Positions 13,501 to 25,500 of a DNA stretch of 64,000 bases are shown piece after piece. The translations under genes were made by a program, and so were the position numbers. Location of the stretch: the NCBI RefSeq assembly GCF_035046505.1, contig NC_089822.1, positions 115,399,307 through 115,463,306 on the forward strand, given 5' to 3'. A model generated the notes under the pieces. That model was not told the origin of the DNA and did not search any database. It saw only the letters and a list, made by a program, of their open reading frames with translations. The stretch's first letter is position 1. Each line of letters opens with the position of its first letter. The stretch comes from Tiliqua scincoides (lineage: Eukaryota > Chordata > Lepidosauria > Squamata > Scincidae).

Positions 13501-16500
13501 ACACAACATAATTAACTATAAACATTTTTTGTAATTACTTGAGTTTACTTTGATGACTTGCACTGAAGTGAATCAGCCAAGGATGCATAGTCCGGACAGT
13601 AGCTGCTGACAGCCAGCCTCAAGCACACTTCCAAATGTTCATCAGTCATGGTGGAACGGTACTTGGACTTAATGATCTTCATGTAGGAAAAGGCTGACTC
13701 ACATAAATAAGTGGAGCCCTTCCTGCCTCAGGTGCTCTTATATCCCTGAGGGCCCTATTGCCTTCAAGTGGCTGCAGCTGTGCAGCACACTCTGCTGGAT
13801 GCCCAGGCCTTACCCTTAAAGGGGCCACTGCTGACACCACATCTACCTCCTCACCAGATCTTCCTGGAATTATCCTGGATCTTCCTGGAATTCTGAAATC
13901 ACCAGATTCCAATACAAGTGTGGGGGGGGGGGAGCAGATCTCTATACAGACCAGTGCAAAAACAGGGGAAAGGTGTGGGGGAGGGAAGATCTCTATATAG
14001 ACATCACAGCAAGACCAGTGCAAAACCCCTTGCACACAGAACCAACAGATGGAAGTGGGGGGGGGGGCAGATCTCCATACATACCAGTGCAAAAACAGGG
14101 GAAAGGTGTGGGGGAAGGAAGATCTCTATATAGACATCACAGCAAGACCAGTGCAAAACCCCTTGCACACAGAACCAACAGATGAAAGTTGGGGGGGGCA
14201 GATCTCGGGGGAATGTAAGTCAGCCCCAGTAGAGTTAACGGGGCTCACTCCCAGGGATGCGTGGTCAGGAGAGAAGCCTGCCAGCGGCTCCTCTCCAGAT
14301 CTACTCACGTGTGAGCCCCAGTAGACTCAACGGGGCTCACTCCCAGGGATGCGTGGACAGGAGCTCACTCCCAGGGAGTGTCACTTCCAGGGTGGGGCTC
14401 ACTCCCAGGGATGCGTGGATGGGAGAGAAGCCTGAGATTGACTCATTTTGCCTCACGATCGACCGTTGGATCACGATCGATGTATTGAGCACCCCTGCTC
14501 TAAGAGGATTTCCTGCCTAAGGCACAGCATTGGACTAGATGACCTATTAGGCCCTTCCAACTCTATGATTCTATGAAGGCTCAAGGGTGGGTGGGGAGGA
14601 GGTGAGAGGGAGGCATTCTGGGACTGGGGGAGGGCAGGCAGGGAGCGGGAAGGGGGGATGGGCTCTAGCCGTTATGCCGCATCCTAGCCCCCATACCAGA
14701 GCAGCACAGAGTCGCTTCCAGTCGGTCTGCTCTCCATGAACTTGTGCTACCTCCTGAGATGTCGAACATCTGAAGAGACCCTAAGGGGCTGCAGTGGCTT
14801 ACCTGGGGGTAAGGGGAAAAGTTTCCCCTTACCTTTGACTGAGCCACTTTGCAGCCCTATCTTGTGCTGCATACAGTGCAAGCCTCCTAGCTTGCCTGTT
14901 CCAGCGCAAGATAGGATTGCACTGCACACTACACAATCATTTGCCCTAGAATAACAACACTTTACTCTCAGCCTCTAATTTGCTTATAATTTACTTATAA
15001 TGTTCAACAGAAACTAGGTAAAAGACAGGTAGAACTCTGGACTCTTCTTTTTTCAGTGATCATGCAAACAAAGGGTGGCATATAGAATTTTCTGTAGTCA
15101 CAGTTGACTGATAAATGATCCAAGATAGCAGAGAAATAGCTGAAAAGCAGTCTGGAATTCTCTGTGTGTAAATGAATTTTCTGCCTCAGGGGCTAATAAT
15201 CCTGTAATACAACCTATAAAACCATGCCTAAATATGTAAATAATTGCCTTATCTCATTTTGCCTCCAAAGCAATAATGACTTTTTTTTTTAATGCAATTT
15301 TTATCTTGTGACAACAACATGCTTTGAACTCTCCATAAACCCATCTGGGTTCACATGTTTGGGAGACAGATCAAACTAGGAACGCTCTAAATCAGTTGTT
15401 CCCGAACTCTTTAAGAGTACCCTTTCTGTACTCTTCTGGACTGCCTATGTGGATTTGAGGCTGTAGAGGACTATTTTGCAATGAATCCAATCCTTCCTGG
15501 AGAATAGCTTTCAGAAGGTACTGCTTGGAGGGAGAAGGATGACTGCTGCTTGATACCAAGGTCTTTTGCCAACAAAGTTGTGCAGGATTCTTCTTGTCCC
15601 CCAAACTATTTAACATCTAAATCAAATTGTTGGAGGAGATGTCTTTATAGGAGATAATCATTATTATACACAATTGTATACACAATTCTATCTCTGTTTT
15701 CCACTATATTCTAGAGAGGCTACTGAGTTCCTGAACAAGTAATGAACTCATTAATGTACTGGATATGGGCTAACAAACTGCAGCTTAATTCAGACATATT
15801 TGCTTCTGGTTAGTAGAACTTTTGATTCTGGGCTAAAGATGTAAGTCATTTTTGGATGTACAGGTGGAGCCTATTTATCCATGTTAGTTCCGTTCCGTGA
15901 CTTGGCGCGATTAACAAAAAACGTGTTGTGCTAAATTCCATAGAGTTACACAAATATACTGCAGCCTGACACTTCCGAATGGAAGGAAACTAAGGCAGCT
16001 GTTCTCAATCCCCTCCGCTCCAATCAGTACTCCTGTTTCCAGCTGTCCTGCTTCTTTCATAGTTGGAATGGTGAGCTTGCTTGGGAAGCCTGTGTGTCCT
16101 CTGTGTCCCAGGAGGCCTCCCAACAGTGCTGCAGTTTCTCCTCTTCCTCTTTGCTGTTGCTGCCCCTGCAGCCCTCCCTAGCCACCGCCATCATGGAAGT
16201 TCCTCTGCCCCAGAACATTCTGGGACATGTAGTCCAGCTCTCTGCTCACCCTCACCTGTCTCTCCAAGGCTTCCCAAGGCTTGCTTGGGAAGGCTTGCTG
16301 GAGTAGGAGAGCCTGCATCAGGGGGGGGGGCAGGAATTCAGCAAACACTCCCTGGGTTTTTTAAAGCAATCTCCTCTCCTCCCCCTCCTGCCTCCCCATC
16401 CTGAGCCCTCCCTGTTGCCAGCTGCCCAGCTTCTTTCATAGTTGGAATGCTGAACTTTTAAGAGTCTAGCCCTGTCTACTCAGAAGTAAGCCCCATTCCA

Positions 16501-19500
16501 TTCGATGGGGCTTACTCCCAGGAAAGTGTGGAGAGGATCGTAGGCTAAATCTCATGCTTTGCTTGGTGGGAAGGCTTGCTTGTGTCGTGATTGCCTGCAC
16601 CATGGTGGAGGGGGGAATTCGGCAAACACTCCCTGGGTTTTTTTAAGCAATCCCCTCTGTTGCTACCGCACCTGCCCCTGTGTGTGTGTGAGTGAGAGAG
16701 AGAGAGCTCCACCCCGATGTTCTGGTTACACAGGGTTTTCCACCCCCCCCTCTTCAGCTCAGGGGCTCCAGGAATGTTACTGTTCCTTCTCAAGGGGAAC
16801 CTCTTCCATGGCTCCAGGGCTATTCCCTGCCTGGTTGAGGCTTTTTGCAGTGTTTTGGGCTGCCTCTATCAGATGCCAGCGCAGGGAAAAGGAGGCAAAG
16901 GTGTGTGTGACTTTCAGTGTCCCCCACCCCATTGTGTTGAGACAAATCTGCAGATAAAAAATCCTTGGATAAATAGGCTGCAACTGTAGTTGCATTCCCA
17001 CTGAGGAATGCAGTTCTGTAGGCTTGGAGAATTCTGGTCCCAGCTTTGCTGGTGGTTAGGTTATAGGTGCCAGGGCCTCTGAAAGGAATTGTATCAGGGG
17101 GTACAACATTTGTTTTGGTTCCCTTCCCTTCTCCCATTGGATCATAATGTCTTCAAATTACAATATATAAAATTACGCAGAATGCTACTCAGAATGGGAA
17201 TGCTAGTCTCCACACAACATATGCAAACATTTGCTGATATCCCAGGACATTTCAGACTCCCCTCCTTTGGCTCCAAGGCCTCCTTTTTGACACTAAGCTC
17301 AGGAACGATGTACCCATGCACCTCCTTCTCATGGGTTCTGGGGAGATTGGAAAATGTAAGATCCCAGGAAATTTTCAGGCCCTCTCCTATGGCTCCTTGT
17401 CCTGGGTATAATTTACCTTCAGCACCCCACTCTCTGGCCCTGGTAGGCCCTGGAAGCTGCCATGACCAGGAATGCATTTGCACCCAATACCAATTACTGG
17501 GAGAAGAAGAAACATTGGAGGAAAGATGTTGCCTTCCTCTACTGCTTGTGAGCTTTCTAAAGGCATCAGACTCGTCATTTGAAAACCAAATGCTGAAGCA
17601 GGTGGATCATTGGTCTGATCCAGCAAAATGATGCAGCACTGTCCCTTGTTATTCTGTCACTTGGCTGCTGTGGGGACTCAGGCAGGACATGATAATTGAT
17701 TCCAGATTTGAGTCAAAGTTTTCTTGCTTTTTTTTTTAACCTCAATAGACCTTCTCTAGCTGCCTCAGCTACTAAAGCCAGATTTGATGGCAGAATTTTC
17801 TTACCTTTTCTCTCTCAATATTCCAGCATCCATCAGTCATGCACCCTCAGCTTTCTGCTTTTACCAGGGCTTAGCTCTAATTTGACACCAGAATAGAGAA
17901 TGTGTGACCTGTAAGTATGCCACAAGAGTCAGAAAATAATTGTGGCACGGGAAATAAACTCTATAAATTCCTTGTTTTGGTTAACTGGAGCTGTTAACTC
18001 AGCAATCGTGAGCAAATGAGTTATTTCATTACTAGAAGAATGATCCATTACACTCACAGAAATGACAGAAGGAAAAGTGACAACCCTAGGTGAGAGTGGA
18101 CAGAGAGATGCTCTTTACACTCTCACATAACACCAGAACCAGGGGACATCCACTAAAATTGAATGTTGGGAGAGTTAGAACAAAGAAAATATTTCTTTTG
18201 GTTGGTCTGTGGAACTCCTTACCCCAGGATGTGGTGATGGCGTCTGGCCTGGACGTCATTAAAAGGGGATTGGACAAGTTTCTGGAGGAAAAATCTATTA
18301 CGGGTTACAAGCCATGGTGTGTATGTGCAACCTCCTGATTTTAGAAATGGGCTTTGTCAGAATGCCAGATGCAAGGGAGGGAACCAGGATGCAGGTCTCT
18401 TGTTATCTGGTGTGCGGCCTGGGGCATTTGGTGGGCCGCTGTGAGATACAAGAAGCTGGACTAGATGGGCCTATGGCCTGATCCAGTGGGGCTGTTCTTA
18501 TGTTCTTATGAGTAGTAGTTGTCGTGGTTTTTGTTTTGTTCCCCCCCCCCCCAAGCAGGGCACCTATGCCTTCAAGAATAGGATGAAGGCAAAAATTCAA
18601 CAAATGTAACATTTCTGGCATTGGGTATATAGAGCTAGACATCCAAGAGGAAAAGAAAGCTCTACAGGGTTGAGCAGTGAGGTGGCTAAGTTTGCAGACG
18701 ACACCAAACTTTTCCGAGTGGTGAAGACCAGAAGTGATTGTGAGGAGCTCCAGAAAGATCTCTCCAAACTGGCAGAATGGGCAGCAAAATGGCAGATGCG
18801 CTTCAATGTCAGTAAGTGTAAAGTCATGCACATTGGGGCAAAAAATCAAAACTTTAGATATAGGCTGATGGGTTCTGTGCTGTCAGTGACAGATCAGGAG
18901 AGAGATCTTGGGGTGGTGGTGGACAGGTCGATGAAAGTGTCAACCCAATGTGCGGTGGCAGTGAAGAAGGCCAGTTCTATGCTTGGGATCATTAGGAAGG
19001 GTATTGAGAACAAAACAGCTAATATTATATTGCCGTTGTACAAATCTATGGTAAGGCCACACCTGGAGTACTGTGTCCAGTTCTGGTCGCCGCATCTCAA
19101 AAAAGACATAGTGGAAATGGAAAAGGTGCAAAAGAGAGCGACTAAGATGATTACGGGGCTGGGGCACTTTCCTTATGAGGAAAGGCTACGGCGTTTGGGC
19201 CTCTTCAGCCTAGAAAAGAGGGGGGACATGATTGAGACATACAAAATTATGCAGGGGATGGACAGAGTGGATAGGGAGATGCTCTTTACACTCTCACATA
19301 ATACCAGAACCAGGGGACATCCACTAAAACTGAGTGTTGGGCGGGTTAGGACAGACAAAAGAAAATATTTCTTTACTCAGCGTGTGGTCGGTCTGTGGAA
19401 CTCCTTGCCACAGGATGTGGTGCTGGCGTCTAGCCTAGACGCCTTTAAAAGGGAATTGGACAAGTTTCTGGAGGAAAAATCCATTATGGGGTACAAGCCA

Positions 19501-22500
19501 TGATGTGTATGCGCAACCTCCTGATTTTAGAAATGGGTTATGTCAGAATGCCAGATGCAAGGGAGGGCACCAGGATGAGGTCTCTTGTTATCTGGTGTGC
19601 TCCCTGGGGCATTTGGTGGGCCACTGTGAGATACAGGAAGCTGGACTTGATGGGCCTATGGCCTGATCCAGTGGGGCTGTTCTTATGTTCTTATGTTCTC
19701 TTATGCTTGCCATAAATCAAGCAAATACAGGAATAACTATTGAATGTGGAGTGAGCAGTTTATCACACAGGGATATGTGATGTATAGCCTAGCCCAAGTT
19801 GTATAGCCTAGTCCAGTGTTTCTCAACCAGTTGTACTTCTACCACCAGTAGTACTTGAGGTGGTGTCCAGTATTACTCGCAGGACCACTAGACCCCTACC
19901 AATTGGCAGTGAGACCAACAATGCAACTTGACAAGCAGCAGTAGGAGACTCAACTTGGCGGGCAAAGCTCCAGAATGTGCTTTTTGCACTCAAAAAAGTC
20001 CTCCCATCCACGCTGAGCCTCTTACCAGTGTATGTTGTGTTGGCCTCCCAATCTGGAAGTAATTAGCAATGACATCATTGCCAATTACTTCTTGTGGTAT
20101 TTCCAATCAGTGGCATCGCTAGGGGGTGCACAGGGGGAGTGACGTGCACAGGGAGGGTGACACGCTAAAATCATGGTGGTTAGGAGTAATACCATCATGT
20201 TATATACTGTTGGATGCAGGATTTTCAGAAGAATGCAATGCAAGAAACCAGAGTGAAATATCTCCTTTCTATCAAAAGTTATGGCCAAAATACCGGAGGA
20301 AAAAAATGCGTGGCTCCCTATGGAAAGTGAAACCGAGCTGTATCGCGTGTTTACTTGTGAGTAGGTGAACATGCCTTAGTCGGAAAGGGCAGGCTGAGAG
20401 GAATCCAACAACACCAGAATGGTCCTGATCCAATGAATGCAGTCCCCAGAAACACCTGAGAAGGACGTTCCTCCCTCCAAGCAGACAAATGTATTGAGCC
20501 CTATGGAAAGCGAAACTAAGGGCGCAATCCTAACCCAGCACTGACATAAGGGCAATGCAGCTCTGAGGTAAAGGAACAAACATTCCCTTACTTTGAGGAG
20601 GCCTCTGTGAGTGACACCCAACTGCAGGATGCAGCACACATCTCATTGGCACCGCTATGCCAGTGCTGGAAAGTACTGACATAAGGGGTTAGGATTGCTC
20701 CCTAAGCCTCACAGTCGCGTTTACTCGTGAGTAAGCAACCAAGCCTTGGCTGGTGGTCAGGCCAGGTAAAGGGGAATGTGAAGCCATCAGAATGGTCCTG
20801 ATCTGATGGAACTGGAGCTCACCAAATGCTCCAGAAGGCAGCCTCCCCCCCCCACACTAAAAAGGTTCAAAACAGAGGCTGATAAGGTGAACTTTTTTGA
20901 GACTTGCAAAGCCAGGTAGATCCTGACAGTGATCTGGTTAAATTGAACTGGGCACTGGGTTGGGCTGAAAACCTTACTGTGATAGAAAGATTTCCAGATT
21001 CTTGGCACTGACACAATGCAAAACAGTCACAGACCCTTTAAAAGCTTTCTGGAGGTTTTATTTACATAGTTACAAGCCAAATCAGTTCAGTTTGGATACA
21101 GATGTGCACTCCTTCCTTCTCATCTTGCTTCTCCCAGAACTACACTCAGAAAATCATATTAATAACCTAAGACAAACAAGACAAACCATGTGACACTGTA
21201 TGTCACTTCCGTCTCCATATTAGGCATATATTAACACTGTTTGGTGCATGGTTCTAGCTTTAACTAGGAGGTCATTTTGCTCTGAAACCAAATGTTCTCG
21301 GCCCACAATTCTGGTTACACAAGCTTTTGGAATTCCACATGTTCTGTCAATAATTATCTCTTTAGGTCACTTTGATATAACATGATCTCTTATCTTTTTA
21401 CCGGAAACACCAGTCTTTTTCTTGGCTCCTATTTCAGTTATTTTTCTCAACAAGAGAAAACAAGTTAACCCTCTAAAATCTCTATCAACTGATTTTGGAG
21501 TGGGGGTGTTATTGCAGGCAGGCTACAGAGGAAATTCACTTGGTGGACCAGGGCTGGCTTCTGCTTATTTAATTATTTGTTTTACTTTAATTATTTATAC
21601 TTGTTTATTTTAATTGGCCTGATGATGTCGCTTCCACCATGACATCACTTCTGGTGGGTCTTGGACAGATTGTCATTCTAAAAAGTGGGTCCTAGTGCTA
21701 AAAGTTTGAGAACTCCTCAATAAGGTGTTAGTAAGTTGACACCCTGAGAGAGATGTCACACCACTAGTGACCCAAATCTCTTAAATCACAGTTTGGAGGA
21801 ATAATACCATCATGTTATATATCAATCAATGCGTAATTTCATGCAGAATGTGTTCTATCTTTGTTCTATCAAAAGGTATAGCCAAAAAACCAGTGGGGGC
21901 AGAGTGATGGTACATCACCACGCCCACCACCTGGGGTGTTGCCCCACCCACTGCTTGGGGGGTGACGTGTTGGCATTCTGCACCGGGTGACACGAACCCT
22001 AGTGACCAAAGTAATACAGCAGGGGTCACTGCCTCCTAGACACATTTAATATCTCAGTGAGAAACCTAACTTGCAGAGTTGTTGAGAGAATAAACTTCAC
22101 TTATGTGGCACTGAGCTTTTCTTTTTTGTAAAAGTGTGTGTATGTGCATATGCGAGGGAGAAATGGATGACTTAAGACTTGTGCATCTGTCAGTTAGCAC
22201 TGCCACCTGTTCATAAATTTTCAAAACCGTATTATGGAGACAGTTTGTCTATATTTCTTTTGTCTTTCTGGGTGATTGTGCATAGGGAACAAAATCTGCT
22301 TTGGATAGCAACATTACATTTTACATGAATGATAGGTCACTGTGTGATGTATTTACCAGTTTGGTATATTGAATTAATTGATGTGTCTTATACCGATGTA
22401 AGTTCCATCTATTGCCATCAGCTACATGGCATTTGGATGCAGCATTGCTAGACAGGGGAACAAAAGGAAGCGATTGTAAGGGAGACTCCCACATTACAGA

Positions 22501-25500
22501 CTCCAAAAATTCTGGTGCTTTGTTCCAGGTTGTAACACCCAATTAAAAAAATTTAAATTGCTTTGCAAGTTAATAAAGGGCTATAAAGGACATGATGCAT
22601 TCCCCTTTATTTTTTATAATTAAAATGTTGGAAACAATGTTTGCACTATATACCTCGACATCCTTCTCAGTTTGTTCCACTGAAGTAGTGAATGATTAGA
22701 CCATTCACAACTTGCCCTTTAAAGGGCAGCAGTGCTATTATTAGCTAGGAGAAAGGAGGTATGTTTGTTCAAAAGACCTGGTGTGTGGATCATGGTGTGT
22801 AGATCATGGAGACTGCAGAGCTGGAAGGTTGTAGGCGTGGGAGAATAGAGTTGACAGAATCCCATAATAATTAATTGCTTGTTAGCAGGGAAGAGGGGGC
22901 ATTGGAAGCCTTGACTGCAGTGTTTGAGGGGTGCTTGAGACACTGCAAGCAACTAAGGAGGGGAGAGCTGTAGGTCATGCTTGACTGATAGGGTGGATTG
23001 GGGTGGGGTCTGCTTGTTGATCATCAGGATGCTTTGTACAGAATGCTTAAGCTCAAGCTAGACCTAAGGCAAATGGAAAATGAGGCAGAATGAGTCTGGG
23101 TTCCACTGTTTTTCCTTCAGTCTAATATTGGGGTAACAACTGACCAGGGAAAAGAAGCATAGCAATTTGGAACTACAGAGAACTTTCTTTTCTCTTTTCC
23201 CATCTCTTCCCCACCCCATCCCCCTATAGGTGAATGGTCGAGAGTTGTCCCATCTCTCACAGGAACAGACCCTTGAAGCCTTGCGGTGCTCCAAGGAGCC
23301 ACTGGTCATCCAGGTGCTACGGCGGAGTCCTCGCAGCCGGGGTGGAGGCAGTGAGGGACCTGCCCCCCAAGGGGACTTCACAACAATGGTGGACAGTGGA
23401 ACCCAGACGGATATCACCTTTGAGAACTTACTGGGACTAGGCAAGATGCAACCACCAAGCCCCCCAGCTGTGACATTGGAACCATATGGGCTGCCTGATC
23501 TGTGAGTGCCACTTGAGGAAATGCTTCTCCATTGCCTTTATCCTTCATAACCATTTATTCTAGCCTCATCTTTCTATCCAGGGTTGATAACTTTTTAGCT
23601 GCAGCGGCACCTACAGCTTTAACTGCAACATTTAGCAACATTTAACATTTACCTCCTGAGAAGGTAGTAAAGGGTGGTAACTGCTTTATGTCTTCTTTTG
23701 TTTCACAGCCCTTTGATTGGGCATGAATATTATGACCCAGTGGAGTTCATGGAAGGGGGTGCCCCAGAGACTGAACGGGCAGAGGAGCTGGAATATGAGG
23801 TGAGAGCATGGTGATGTTGGGAGGAGACTCCTGATTTCTGAGCATAGATTTGGGAGCAGGGCTGGCTGTATTGTTAGGCAGAGGTTGCTGTCTAAAGCAG
23901 CAGATTTGGGGTGCCATTAAAAAGCAGCACATTGCTTAGTTGTTTATAGTGCAATCCTATGCATGTTTACTCAAAAATAAGTAACCAAGTTCAGTGAACA
24001 TTGCTGTCAAAGAAGTGTACATAGAAAGATCAACCTTACAGCCTAATCCTATCCTGGGCCAGCCGAGAGCATACAGTAGCACTGGCACAACCATCTAGAC
24101 AGCAATGGAGAAGTAAGTAAAGATATTTTATGTTTACTTACTCTGTTGCTGCCTGGTCCCCAATGGGCCTACTTGGATCTGTGCCACTTTTTTTACTGGT
24201 TTATATCTGGGGTGGCATGTTGAACCTGAGTTGGGGGGGAGGATATTGGCACCACTGCTGCTGCTACCCTCAGCCCACCCTTGACACACACCTGACTTGG
24301 TCCAGTCCCTGCCCCTATCCTACCCTGAACCACCCACAAACTCCCCCTCCCACCATCTTACCCAGCAGAACATCTGGGCAGTTCTGGCATACAAAGCCTC
24401 TGGCTATTTCTGCTGGCAGCTCTGTCATGCACAACACTGGTGCAATATTTGTGCATTATAGAGTCATTTACAACAGCATAAGGCAATATCTGCTGTCATA
24501 AACAGCCCTCAGGACTGGGCCATTACTGTATTAAATGTCAGGTGGCAAAATCAGGACCAACTCCCAGATAGTTTCAGCAGTTACAGAACTGGCCCCTATG
24601 CTGCCCAGGGCCAGGTCTGCAACATGTCGCTCCCCCCCCCCCCCCATGCTTACCTGGCCACACAGAACCTTGCACGATCTTCCCCTCAGTGCTCCAAAAG
24701 CTGTCTGAGGCTTCTGAAGCCTTCTGTACTTCTGATTTTCCAATGGAAAATACTGCTAAATATTGTTAAGTTTCAGATGGCTTTTGGTGGCAGAGGCAGC
24801 GGCAGCAGCAAGCAGGTGGAGGTGGCACCATGGTGGCAGAGGAGTGCTGCCCCCATAGGGACCACAGATGTGGCACCTGGGGTTTTTGCCCTCGTACCCT
24901 CTTAGACCTGCCACTGAGTTTTAGGACTGGTCATTTATCAGAACTTCAATAATGGATGGTCAGGGATCTGCCAGGTTGGCCACTGGCCAAGAGTCTACCT
25001 GGTTAGGCCAACACTGAACCCTCAGTATTAGTGACTGTATCCAATATACTGTTATAGGGGGCAGGCTTTGCCCTAGGGCGCTCTATAACCTGGCATCAAC
25101 ATTAACCTCAAGACCCACAGAGAGCCCACTGCCTTGACAACACCATTATTCTCAGCGCTGCTCTCAGCTTTGACTTCTTTGCACTTAAGTCTTGGAGCCA
25201 GCAGGACTACCAAAATTTCATGTACCAACACTGTCCAGGAGGGGCATTGAAAAAAATCCACCAGTGGTACTCTGCCTTGTTTCCTGCCTTCTCTACACAA
25301 TAGCAAAGTTTTACTTCCAACCTAGGTCTTGCCTAGAACGTTTGCTTTCATTTAATTTCCTCTTAATATACTTTCAATCTTGTGCTGCTCTTATTGAGGA
25401 GAAGGCGGGAGTATGGATGACTTTTTAAAGGGGAGAAGCGTTGTTGCCTGATTCCTGGTCCATCATAGAGGGAAGGATAATACCTATTTTAGAAAGCGGA

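Larger units (their letters stand above)
9903..14575 (+). mobile_element. Nearly full-length CR1 LINE, split by a hAT insertion
   Basis: About 3.5 kb of CR1 in sense orientation. The 5' part (9.9-10.5 kb) resembles the esterase-like ORF1 region ([31 protein letters not shown]). The endonuclease follows at about 10.58-11.3 kb ([29 protein letters not shown], then GNFNY where GDFN is usual). Reverse transcriptase pieces lie at 11.97-13.07 kb ([41 protein letters not shown]). Stops and frameshifts break it into several frames, so it is inactive. The typical CR1 end, CTCTATGATTCTATG, closes it at 14575 after the hAT insertion at 13335-14497. Confidence 0.88.

Noticed and set aside
18670-19503. 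A 277-codon frame as a host gene nested in PDZD4 intron 1
   Set aside because: It is the reverse transcriptase end of a CR1-type LINE, with other copies in this window.
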